64,000 nt of DNA from Methylolobus aquaticus. Its GTDB lineage: Bacteria; Pseudomonadota; Gammaproteobacteria; Methylococcales; Methylococcaceae. Numbering within the stretch: the first letter of the stretch is position 1; each line of letters begins with the position of its first letter. Under the pieces are notes generated by a model, which was not told where the DNA came from, searched no databases, and worked only from the letters and a program-made list of their open reading frames with translations. Below, piece by piece: positions 9,554 to 17,318 of this stretch. Both the position numbers and the translations under genes were made by a program. Where the stretch lies: NCBI GenBank assembly GCA_004168015.1, contig SEYW01000001.1:1-64000 (forward strand), in the 5' to 3' direction.

Positions 9554-11230
9554 TCAGAAAAAGTCGGTGAACAACTGCAGCTGATACAGGGTCCCGCTCT
9601 CCCCCGCCCGGTATCCGGTCAACAGATTCTGGGCGGGGGAGCGATTGACGTTCAGTACCTCGAAAGTCATCCGCCAGTCACGGGACGCGCGCAAATACCA
9701 GTTGACGCCACCACCGACCTCGTAGCCGCCCCCGAAACGGCCGCTGACGAACGAACTGCGCGCAAACCCTTCGAGCCGGCCGGGAATCATGAAGTACCCC
9801 GTCTGCAACAAGGCCCCGTGGTCGAATAGCGAGTCCATGGGCAACTCACCGCCGCGGTAGTCGAAGCCGTCGAGCCATCGCAGGAAATACTCGCCCGACA
9901 GCGTGAAGCCGCGGTATTTCAAGGCCGCGTCGAGGGCCCACAGGTTGACGTTGGCTTTCGACAGTTCCACCCCGGGCGCGAGCGCGCCGGGCCGGAACAG
10001 CGGTGTCCCGTCCGACAAGCGCAGGATGGTGTCCTCCGGGTTCCCGTTCTCGATCGCGCCGAAGCCCTGATTCGACTCGCGGGAAACAGCGAAACTGGTG
10101 CCGAGACGAGGGCTCAGGCGAGGATGATGCTCGATATCCGACGGCCCGGGCCCGAAGGGTCCCATCGGCTCCCACCAGACCGTCCCGCCGACGGCGATCG
10201 ACGTACCGATCCGGTCCACGCCCTGATTGAACCGGTTCAGGGAGTTCGCAACCATGGCCACGTAGTGGACGTTGTCGAACGGCTCGCCCTGCGCCCAGAC
10301 CCCCGGACTGATGTTCGGGCGGAAAAAGGTCGTCGCCATCAGCCGGTCGGCCCCCAGCGTGTAGCGGAAGGATTCGAGCCACTCACGCGTGCCCGGCACG
10401 ATCCAGTTGCCGGCCCGGAGGTCGAAGGCCCGGTTGAACCGGTAATTGATCCATCCCAGGTAGACCGTGTTGTTGATCGCCGTCGACGAAAAGATGTTGG
10501 CGGTGAATTGCAGGCGCGGATCCAGCGCGTAACCCGAGAACTGGATGAAATTACGGGTCAGCTCGAAGGAATCGAAGCTGCTGAGCGGCTGGAGGTTGCC
10601 GGCGCTGTCGATCCAGTAGTCCCGATCGCGCGCGAAGTTCGAGTAGCGGATCTGCGTGAACAAATCGGCCCGCAGTTCAAAGGGCATCGGCCCCTGCTGG
10701 CGCCGGGCGACGACGATCTGACCGGAGGGATCGTCCTCGTCGGCATCGATGATGGGTTTTTTGGGCGGGGAAGGTCGGGCCGCGGGCGGGGCCACGACGA
10801 CCGGCTTCGTGGTCAAGCTGGGTGGCGTCCGGGAAGCCGCATCGGCCGACAGTGGGTCCCGCTCGCGCGCATTCGCAGCCGATTGACCCTTGGCGCCTTC
10901 GACCAGTTGCCTTGCCAGCGAGTCGTTCTGTTCCGCTAGCCGCGCGTTCTGTTCCATCAGCTTCGCGTTTTGCTCGGCCAGGCGCGCGTTCTGCTCCTCC
11001 AGCCGCTTCAAGAGCTGGCTGACCTGTCCGACCGAGATGGGCGGTTCGTCGGCGCGGCCGGGGACGTCCCGGGTGCTCGCCGACACGGGACCCGACTCGG
11101 TCGCCACCGCGTCCGGTCCGACCCCGAGGGACAGGAACAGCAGGCTCGCTGCCAGCGTGGGCGGCACAATCCGCACAGCCGCTCCGGCGGCGCCGTGGCG
11201 TGCTGCCGTCGCCGACAGATGCCCGCTCAT
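9554..11230 (-). CDS. Outer-membrane porin with N-terminal coiled coil (OprP/OprO-like)
   Basis: 558-aa predicted beta-barrel protein. An N-terminal signal peptide is followed, at about residues 70-110, by a run of EEQNARL/AEQNAKL-type heptads that should form a trimeric coiled coil. A low-complexity Pro/Ala linker and a barrel domain resembling phosphate-selective porins come next, with features such as SGYALDPRLQF and YRFNRAFDLRAG. It ends in FTDFF, the terminal-Phe signal for barrel assembly. It stands convergent to Anbu with 12 bp between stops. The start could also be the GTG 6 bp upstream. Pore specificity cannot be called. Confidence 0.85.
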   Translation of the reverse strand: MSGHLSATAARHGAAGAAVRIVPPTLAASLLFLSLGVGPDAVATESGPVSASTRDVPGRADEPPISVGQVSQLLKRLEEQNARLAEQNAKLMEQNARLAEQNDSLARQLVEGAKGQSAANARERDPLSADAASRTPPSLTTKPVVVAPPAARPSPPKKPIIDADEDDPSGQIVVARRQQGPMPFELRADLFTQIRYSNFARDRDYWIDSAGNLQPLSSFDSFELTRNFIQFSGYALDPRLQFTANIFSSTAINNTVYLGWINYRFNRAFDLRAGNWIVPGTREWLESFRYTLGADRLMATTFFRPNISPGVWAQGEPFDNVHYVAMVANSLNRFNQGVDRIGTSIAVGGTVWWEPMGPFGPGPSDIEHHPRLSPRLGTSFAVSRESNQGFGAIENGNPEDTILRLSDGTPLFRPGALAPGVELSKANVNLWALDAALKYRGFTLSGEYFLRWLDGFDYRGGELPMDSLFDHGALLQTGYFMIPGRLEGFARSSFVSGRFGGGYEVGGGVNWYLRASRDWRMTFEVLNVNRSPAQNLLTGYRAGESGTLYQLQLFTDFF

Positions 11231-11309
11231 GCGCACGAACCGGCGATGTTTACGCGCTTCCGTGCGGTCGAGAGGTCGAGTGCCTGCACCGGCGCCGCCC
11301 TGCGACTAT

Positions 11310-11951
11310 TTAGCGGATCGGCGTCATGACGCCCAGACCGACCAAGCCCATCAGCACCAGCTCGACCGCCAGAGCCACCAGGATGACGCCCATGACCTTG
11401 CCCACCACGCTCAGCGCGACCGGGCCCAGCATCCGGGCGATGCCCTGGCAGGCGCGCAGGCAGAGGTAGTTCACCGCCATGATGGCCAGAATGGCTCCCA
11501 ACAGGTACAGCAGCGCCCAAAGATCGTCGCCGGCCTGCGCTACCAGGGAGACGATCGCGATCAGCCCCGACACCGAGGCCAGCAGCGGCACCGCGATCGG
11601 ATAGGCCGCCAGCTCCAGCGAAGGCGCGTTGGAAGTTGCTACGCCGTCACCGGGCCCGCTGTCACTGCTCGCCCTGCCGCCCATGACCATCTCGATCGAG
11701 AACAGCATCACGATGATGCCGCCGGCAATCTGGAACGCCGGCAATGACACCCGGAACACGAGCAGGATCAGTTCACCGAGAACGGCGAAGACGAGGCAGA
11801 CACTGGTCGCAATGCGGACGGCCCGCCCCGCGAGTTGCTTCAGGAAGGCCGGGCTGGCATCGCCCGTCAGCGTGGCGCAGACGATCATGGCCCTGAGCGG
11901 CCCGATCGTCGCGAATAGCAGCAACATCGCTTCCGAAGGGTTGAATTCCAT
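11310..11951 (-). CDS. MarC-family integral membrane protein
   Basis: 213-aa protein with six predicted membrane helices. It matches the MarC family in its N-terminus (LLLFATIGPLRAMIVCATLT), the FQIAGGIIVMLFSIEMVMG helix, and the PLLASVSGLIAIVSL segment (compare PLLAGPGAI in MarC). A GGGAATC Shine-Dalgarno precedes the ATG. MarC proteins are inner-membrane proteins without an established role; early claims of antibiotic-resistance function are not supported. It is followed by the porin gene on the same strand after 79 bp. Confidence 0.9.
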   Translation of the reverse strand: MEFNPSEAMLLLFATIGPLRAMIVCATLTGDASPAFLKQLAGRAVRIATSVCLVFAVLGELILLVFRVSLPAFQIAGGIIVMLFSIEMVMGGRASSDSGPGDGVATSNAPSLELAAYPIAVPLLASVSGLIAIVSLVAQAGDDLWALLYLLGAILAIMAVNYLCLRACQGIARMLGPVALSVVGKVMGVILVALAVELVLMGLVGLGVMTPIR

Positions 11952-12138
11952 GTTCGATTCCCGCCGCCGTTGTGCAATGCGCAGAACCCTTTACGCCGGG
12001 GCCCCGTGTCCGCTTCGTTCGCGTGGGGGGCTGCTCTGGCCGAACTGGCCTGCCCCCAGCGTGCCACCGCCACGCTATCACAAGCCGCGGGGCGGTACTG
12101 CCTTCCGCCGGGACGTGGCGGAAATTCACTGTTTGAAA

Positions 12139-12552
12139 CTAGTTCTTCGGAAAATACCGGCCCTGCAGATAGGCGCCGAGAAAAATGCCGACCAGGGCGA
12201 TCAGCAGCGGCCAGTTTCCGGCACCCAGCCCTGCGATAGCCGGACCCGGGCAGACACCGCACAGTCCCCAGCCCAACCCAAACAGCGCCGCCCCGATGAT
12301 CGTGCGGCGGTCGAGAACGCTCTCGCGTTGGGCGAATGTCCCACCCAGCAGCGGCTTCGACAGCAGGCGCGGAGCGATCTGGTAGCACGCGAGCGCCACC
12401 ACCACGGCCCCGCCCAGGACCAGTAACAGCCCAAGGTCCCGGAACAGCAGGAAATCGATGACGATTTCCGGACGGATCATCGTCGACCAGGCCAAACCAA
12501 GACCGAACAGGGTTCCCGCCACGAGCGCGGCCAGCCAGCGCGGCGCGGTCAT
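12139..12552 (-). CDS. YeeE/YedE-family membrane protein, C-terminal half (DUF6691 type)
   Basis: 137-aa membrane protein with four helices and the motif GWGLCGVCPGPAIAGLG, which is the signature Cys/Pro loop of the YeeE/YedE sulfur-compound transporter family. ATG 12552 overlaps the stop of the partner gene by four bases (ATGA), so the two are translationally coupled. In the TsuA/YeeE family, conserved cysteines pass thiosulfate through the membrane; in bacteria with two short genes the pair replaces the single long polypeptide. A role in uptake of a sulfur compound is inferred from family. Confidence 0.88.
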   Translation of the reverse strand: MTAPRWLAALVAGTLFGLGLAWSTMIRPEIVIDFLLFRDLGLLLVLGGAVVVALACYQIAPRLLSKPLLGGTFAQRESVLDRRTIIGAALFGLGWGLCGVCPGPAIAGLGAGNWPLLIALVGIFLGAYLQGRYFPKN

Positions 12553-13016
12553 GGCATGCCTCCCGCCCACTGCACCAGATGCGCCATACCGATCGCCGTC
12601 GCGAGAAAGGTCAGCACCGCCAGCAGGGACGGCCATTGCAACGACGCCAGACCGCAGATGCCGTGTCCTGCCGTACAGCCGTTCGACAGGCGCGCACCGA
12701 AGCCGATCAGAACGCCACCCAACAGCAGCCGCCAAGCGGCGACCCCTGTCTGGAAGGGTTCGCCGTAGACGGCAAGGTAAAGGGCAGCGCCGAGCACCAG
12801 TCCCAACGCGTAGACGGCACGCCATGCGCGGGTGCCGACGAAGCGAGCTTGCTGAAAGAAGGGGCTTTCGACGACATACGACAGGGTCGACGTGAAGAAG
12901 GTGCTCGTCCCGCCGATCAGTCCGCGGAGCACGAACAACAGGCCGACCCCGCCGCCGATCAGCATGCCACCGATCAGGTAATGGGCCATTCCTCTCGGAA
13001 AAAAACTCTCGATCAT
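12549..13016 (-). CDS. YeeE/YedE-family membrane protein, N-terminal half
   Basis: 155-aa partner of the next gene, with about four helices. The motif GFGARLSNGCTAGHGICGLASL is the hallmark of the YeeE/YedE family, with the two Cys thought to contact the sulfur substrate. The upstream GAGGAG is rather far from the ATG. The gene pair is typical of sulfur-metabolising proteobacteria and is often next to sulfur dioxygenase or rhodanese genes; none is present within this window. Confidence 0.9.
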   Translation of the reverse strand: MIESFFPRGMAHYLIGGMLIGGGVGLLFVLRGLIGGTSTFFTSTLSYVVESPFFQQARFVGTRAWRAVYALGLVLGAALYLAVYGEPFQTGVAAWRLLLGGVLIGFGARLSNGCTAGHGICGLASLQWPSLLAVLTFLATAIGMAHLVQWAGGMP

Positions 13017-13044
13017 CGCCGAATGATTGCTCCTCGCTGAGTGG

Positions 13045-14832
13045 TCAGTGCTCGGCCCGCGCGCTCGCGCCGGCCTCGGACTCGTGCCGGTGTGTCAGGC
13101 GGTAATGCGCTCCGGCGACGGGGTCGTCCAGAACCGGTTCGCCGGAGAAACCGCGCTTCAACGCATCGTGGATGGCCCCGATGTGCTCGGTGTCGCCGAT
13201 CGTGACCAACTGTTCGACCCAGGTCTCGCGCGGCATCACCCAGATCTCGCTGGCGATGACCTGATAGCCGAGCGACAGCGCCCGATCGACCTGCGCCCGC
13301 AGATCCGCCGCCTGTTGCTCAGCGGACCAGTCGGGATGGCGGATCAGGGTCTCGGCGACCGAGATCCACTTGAAGCGCGGGGCAGGACTCGGAGCGGCGG
13401 AGAGCCCCTCGACTCCCGGATTGGTCGCACTCCAGGTCGCCCACTTCCACGGGACTTCGAACTCGAAGCCGCGATACAGGAAGACCGTGTGGGCCGGATC
13501 GAAGTGCTGTTCCAGACGCGTCAACAGCGACAGGTAGCGGGTGTCCCCGCCCCGCCCCTGGGTCAGCACCGAGGCGTTGTAGACCAGCGGCAGCAGGCAC
13601 AGCACCGCGGCCAGCGCCAGGCGCCAGGGAGCCGGGCCGGGATTGTGGGACCCGTCCAGCGGATCCCCCTGTCCGGTCAATAGCGACATCATCACGGCCC
13701 ACCCGAGTATGACCCACGGCATCACGGTCAACTGCATCTGCGGATCGTGCGGCTGGGAGTACAGGTTGAATACCTGGCCCGCGCAGAACGTGCCGCCGAA
13801 TACGATCAGGTGTGCGACGACGCAGGGCTCGCCGCGCCGCTTCCAGGAATAGCCCAGCGCACCGAGTGCTAGCACGATCAGCAGCAAGGTACCGACCCCG
13901 GCCTCCAGCACATGGGCGAGATGCCGGTACCAGTGGTCGGACCCGATGAAGCGTCCGCCGATCAGCGACTGCACCATGCCGACCCAGGCTAGCTTGACCT
14001 TGACCCAACTGAACCCCGCCCAACCGGTGCCGAGGCCCTTGCCGGTCCAGAACATCTGCTGCAGGCACTCGGCTGTCCGGGTACAGGTGCCGCGCACCAT
14101 CAGTGACGAGGTCAACAGCAGCGGCACGATGGTCAAGCCGGCAGCGAACAATACCACCCGCCGCAACCGCGCCGTCCAGCGTCGGGCCGACAGCCACAGC
14201 GCCAGCAGCATGGGCGGCACGACGGGAAACATCAGCCGCCACTCGAACAGCCAGCCCACCGACACGACCAGGGCGACCAGCACGATACGCGTCGGGGTTG
14301 GGCGGCCGAACCACAGGGCCCCCAGCATCATGCCGGTCAGCGTCCAGACGTAGCTGGGCATGATGTCTTCGTTGATGACGGCCAGCGCCAGAAAGAACCC
14401 CGTGCCCAGATAGAACACAGCGGCCAGAAGGCCGATCAGCCGGCTGCGGAACGCCGTCGCGATCCAGAGGTAAATCAGCCCCACACCGATGGACGCGAAC
14501 ACCGTGTTGAGCAGCGCCATTTGCCGCCATGTCTGGCCGACGAAAATCCCGAAGGCATCGAGCAACCGGCACAACAGGCCATAAACCGGGAAATACAGCA
14601 GATTGGCAAAATCCACCGGCGCCGTGGCGGGGCTGTTCGCCCACATCCGTACGTAGACGCTCTTCCAGAGCCCGTTGGCGTTGATGACGAAGCAATTGTC
14701 GAGGTATTGCAACAGACTGACGAGCAGAACGAGCGTCACCCCCGCAAGTATCAGGGCTTCGGAGATCCGCGCGTCGGGGGACGGCTCGCCTTCCGGCATG
14801 ACGGTGTTGTAGGGGGGGGCGGCAGTGATCAT
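13045..14832 (-). CDS. Large polytopic membrane protein, GT-C glycosyltransferase-like
   Basis: 595-aa protein with about ten membrane helices and a soluble C-terminal domain of about 130 residues. The layout (first helix, a long first loop containing NANGLWKSVYVRMWANS, many helices, then a soluble domain) resembles GT-C lipid-linked glycosyltransferases, but I see no decisive family motif, so the function is an inference. ATG 14832 has AGGAGG 12 nt upstream. The fourth to seventh codons contain a run of eight C (G8 on the plus strand, 14812-14819). An open frame extends upstream through the hydrolase gene and was rejected. Confidence 0.7.
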   Translation of the reverse strand: MITAAPPYNTVMPEGEPSPDARISEALILAGVTLVLLVSLLQYLDNCFVINANGLWKSVYVRMWANSPATAPVDFANLLYFPVYGLLCRLLDAFGIFVGQTWRQMALLNTVFASIGVGLIYLWIATAFRSRLIGLLAAVFYLGTGFFLALAVINEDIMPSYVWTLTGMMLGALWFGRPTPTRIVLVALVVSVGWLFEWRLMFPVVPPMLLALWLSARRWTARLRRVVLFAAGLTIVPLLLTSSLMVRGTCTRTAECLQQMFWTGKGLGTGWAGFSWVKVKLAWVGMVQSLIGGRFIGSDHWYRHLAHVLEAGVGTLLLIVLALGALGYSWKRRGEPCVVAHLIVFGGTFCAGQVFNLYSQPHDPQMQLTVMPWVILGWAVMMSLLTGQGDPLDGSHNPGPAPWRLALAAVLCLLPLVYNASVLTQGRGGDTRYLSLLTRLEQHFDPAHTVFLYRGFEFEVPWKWATWSATNPGVEGLSAAPSPAPRFKWISVAETLIRHPDWSAEQQAADLRAQVDRALSLGYQVIASEIWVMPRETWVEQLVTIGDTEHIGAIHDALKRGFSGEPVLDDPVAGAHYRLTHRHESEAGASARAEH

Positions 14833-15032
14833 CGCTGGGGTCGGCCTCCTGCAGGATTGCCGGCGGCAATTGGGCCGAAAGGTTCGCCGGTCAAAGAGCA
14901 TCAAGAGTATCAGAAAAGCGCGACCACATCGCCGCCATGCAGGGGGGCGCGTGCCAGGCGCGGAAGATGGTGCCGTTCCGCGTTGGAGTGCCACCGATCG
15001 AACGGTGTGGCAGCGCGGCTCCGCCCGAGCGT

Positions 15033-15827
15033 TCAGACCGCGTTCGTCACGGACCGCGCTTCGCGCGCCAGCCCTCGCATCCATTCCCGCGCCACCTCGA
15101 TGGTCCACTCGGGCGCATCCAGCGGCAGGTCGTGGCCCGCGGTCGGATGGCGGAGCGGTTCGAGTTGCCAGGCCCGCGCAAGAGCGTCGGTGCAGCCCGG
15201 CGACACCATGCGGTCGCCCTGCCCGCCCAGCAGCAGGACCGGGACCGGCGGCTTTTCGAGGCGCGGCCGGAACCGGGACGCAGCCCACAATTGCCGCAGC
15301 AGCGTGCGCCCGCTGACCGGATGACGGCGATAGGCATCGACGCGAGCGGCGATCTGTTCGGGGCTGAACGAGGCAGCATTGCTGGTGAGCTTCAGGATCT
15401 GCTCTTCGCGGCGTGCGACATCGCGTTCGAGGGCCATGCGCAACATGTCCGGCAGCACCCGCCAGTTCAAACGCTGGTGCAGGGGGCTCAGGCCACCCAC
15501 GCTGGTATTGATCAGCACGACGCCGGCCAGCTCGGCCGGATGTCGGCGCACCCATTCGATCGCGACCATGGCCCCTAGCGAAACCGACAGCAGGAAGAGC
15601 GGCGCGCCCGACAACGCGGTCGAGCGCTGCAGCGCTTCGGCCCGTGCCGCTTCCATGATGCTCGCCACAGAGAATGGACTCGGGGTCTGCCAATGCACGC
15701 CCGTTCCCGGAAAATCCACCGAGTAGCAGTGCGCCCCCGGCACGCTGGCGGCGAACCGCTGCGGGAAATCGTCCCAATGCGCACTCTCTCGCACCAGGCC
15801 GCGCAGCAGCACCCAGCGCGAGGTCAT
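15033..15827 (-). CDS. Alpha/beta-hydrolase fold protein
   Basis: 264-aa hydrolase. Ser83 lies in the nucleophile elbow SVSLG, a variant of GxSxG with Ser in the first position. The acid is predicted in GGQGDRMVS and the histidine in TAGHDLPLD near the C-terminus, so the triad looks complete. The start at 15827 is four bases from the upstream stop, indicating an operon with the M14 peptidase. An alternative ATG lies 33 bp upstream inside that gene. Substrate unknown; esterase or lipase activity is the plain expectation. Confidence 0.85.
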   Translation of the reverse strand: MTSRWVLLRGLVRESAHWDDFPQRFAASVPGAHCYSVDFPGTGVHWQTPSPFSVASIMEAARAEALQRSTALSGAPLFLLSVSLGAMVAIEWVRRHPAELAGVVLINTSVGGLSPLHQRLNWRVLPDMLRMALERDVARREEQILKLTSNAASFSPEQIAARVDAYRRHPVSGRTLLRQLWAASRFRPRLEKPPVPVLLLGGQGDRMVSPGCTDALARAWQLEPLRHPTAGHDLPLDAPEWTIEVAREWMRGLAREARSVTNAV

Positions 15828-15831
15828 GGCC

Positions 15832-16929
15832 TCACTTCGCATACCAAAGTCCCACGGCATCGCCCATCAGTCGCTCGCGGATTCCATCGCCCATGGCGGC
15901 CCATGGCTCGGGTGATTGCACCGCCCGGTAAAGAAAATCGAACAGATGCAAGTGGCGCCGCAGCGCGCGCTGTTCGCGGTGAGGCAAGTGGGGGTTGAAC
16001 GCGCCTAGCCGGTCGAACAACTGCCACCAGTTCTTCCTGACCCAGACCCACGAACCCAACTCGAGCGTGAACGGGATGAAATGGCCGCGGGTCCCCAGCA
16101 CGTGATATTCGTCGTACAGGTAATCCCACAGATCGCCGTGGGTCACGTATTGTCGGGACTGAGGCTCGATACAATAGATATGGTGCGGGTAGGTGCTGTC
16201 CAGCAAACCCTTCAATGCCAGCACCTCGGGCACGCGCGGGAACGGTTCGCGCGTCCGGGCGTACGGGAACCAGAAACGGTCCCTGTTCCCGTACCCGGAA
16301 TGAACATCGACGACCAGGGCGATCGAGGCCGGAAAAATCTCCTCGCGCACCAGCGTACAGACGGCCTGGGCCTCGGCCTCCATCGGCGCGCCCGGTGTGC
16401 CCTGGTACCAGGGCAGATGCGGCGAGATGCTGTGACCGGCGAACAGATGCCACCTCCCTATCCCATCGGCCCGTACCGGCGAGTTCCGCATCAGATCGAC
16501 ACCGTTGCCATTCGAGCGACGCTTCAGCAGCATGCCCACCGGATTAACCAACGGGAAAAGCACGATCCGTGTGGTCTTCAGCATCTCGCGGGTGATACGA
16601 TCCCAGCGCGCCAGTTCACTGAGCGTACGCAGGTAGGACAACACGATGCGGGTGCCGATGCGTTCGAGACCGTGCACGCCACCGAACAGGGCCAGCACTG
16701 GCGCCTTTGGATCGTCCGGCCCGAAGGCCACCGAAATCAGCGGAAAGGCGCGGCCCCGGTGCTCGATACTATCCAGCACGTCGACCCGCGCCAAGCCGTG
16801 CAGGTTTTCGGTCAGGTCCAATAGATCCCGCATTTCCGGAAAATCCATGCCGCCGGCCATGGCTTCGCGCATGGCCTCGGCGACGGGTGAGCGGAATAGC
16901 GGGCGAGTGACGGCGGGAACGGCGTTCAA
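15832..16929 (-). CDS. M14-family zinc carboxypeptidase-like protein
   Basis: 365-aa predicted zinc hydrolase of the M14 (carboxypeptidase/AspA) clan. Zinc ligands are His86 and Glu89 in GGVHGLERIG and His210 in VVDVHSGYG. The substrate-binding Asn/Arg region is GVDLMRN (about 143-149), and Glu290 in FTLELGSW matches the catalytic base. No signal peptide is present, so it is probably cytoplasmic. It leads an operon with the alpha/beta hydrolase. Related uncharacterised proteins act on peptides or N-acyl amino acids; no specific substrate can be given. Confidence 0.88.
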   Translation of the reverse strand: MNAVPAVTRPLFRSPVAEAMREAMAGGMDFPEMRDLLDLTENLHGLARVDVLDSIEHRGRAFPLISVAFGPDDPKAPVLALFGGVHGLERIGTRIVLSYLRTLSELARWDRITREMLKTTRIVLFPLVNPVGMLLKRRSNGNGVDLMRNSPVRADGIGRWHLFAGHSISPHLPWYQGTPGAPMEAEAQAVCTLVREEIFPASIALVVDVHSGYGNRDRFWFPYARTREPFPRVPEVLALKGLLDSTYPHHIYCIEPQSRQYVTHGDLWDYLYDEYHVLGTRGHFIPFTLELGSWVWVRKNWWQLFDRLGAFNPHLPHREQRALRRHLHLFDFLYRAVQSPEPWAAMGDGIRERLMGDAVGLWYAK

Positions 16930-17088
16930 TGGGCTCGGCGACCTCCTGACAGGCTGGGAAATTGAGGGGAACGGTTTGATAGAACAAGAATTCTACGGCG
17001 CTCACGGGCGACCGCAAGTTACAGTGCAGCGAACCCGCGGGGGCAATCGGTTGATCGGCATCCGCTCTGCCGGCGGTGAGTTCGGGCC

Positions 17089-17160
17089 ATGATCCGCTTC
17101 GGTATCGATCTTGGCGGCACAAAGATTGAACGTACTTTTTTGCACGTTTCCGGACGCTAG
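17089..17160 (+). pseudogene. Severed 5' end of mak (fructokinase), left of the element
   Basis: The ATG at 17089, with GGTGAG as Shine-Dalgarno 8 nt upstream, opens a frame whose first residues MIRFGIDLGGTKIE are the start of a ROK kinase (ATP-binding DLGGTK loop). The frame then leaves homology and stops at 17158-17160 after 23 codons. The missing body of the gene is at 25388-26287, where a second copy of the same start is present. This is what remains of the native start after insertion of the element at 17104-17126. Its promoter may still be active and now reads into the element. Confidence 0.9.
17104..17126. repeat. attL: 23-bp core repeat inside the 5' coding end of mak
   Basis: This sequence is identical to 25403-25425 and encodes IDLGGTK, the ATP-binding loop of the ROK kinase. 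Joining the sequence left of this copy to the sequence right of the other restores an uninterrupted mak with a good Shine-Dalgarno, so this pair is the most parsimonious attachment core. Confidence 0.88.
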
Positions 17161-17232
17161 AAACCCCCATTTCTTCAGCATCTTGAGCCATCCCGTACAT
17201 TTTTGAACATCGCCGGAATCCGGTAGAATTGA

Positions 17233-17250
17233 GTAGCCAGACGAGTAGCT
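17233..17250. repeat. Left subterminal direct repeat of the element
   Basis: The 18-mer GTAGCCAGACGAGTAGCT is repeated exactly at 25332-25349. It lies 106 bp inside attL, while the other copy lies 53 bp inside attR. Placement just inside both ends fits integrase arm-type binding sites or directionality sites. The alternative, that this pair is the crossover core, would leave a duplicated mak start in the empty site and is less likely. Confidence 0.65.
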
Positions 17251-17284
17251 AGAGCCACAGGGCTCGGCTCCAGCTACTCGTTTT
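17242..17284. other. Hairpin with T-run upstream of the integrase
   Basis: A nested hairpin has a 9-bp outer stem (17242-17250 with 17272-17280), a 5-bp inner stem (GAGCC/GGCTC) and the loop ACAG, followed by TTTT at 17281-17284. It overlaps the left subterminal repeat and ends 34 bp before the integrase ATG. It could act as a terminator that stops read-through from the severed mak promoter, or as a structured part of the att region. Confidence 0.55.
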
Positions 17285-17318
17285 GGCTCCTATCCCACGC
17301 CGGACGAAGGATGCAGCG

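Noticed and set aside
13045-15777. Single 910-aa minus-strand protein
   Set aside because: The first 315 codons run through the alpha/beta hydrolase gene in another frame; homology-like hydrophobic segments begin only after ATG 14832, which has AGGAGG upstream.
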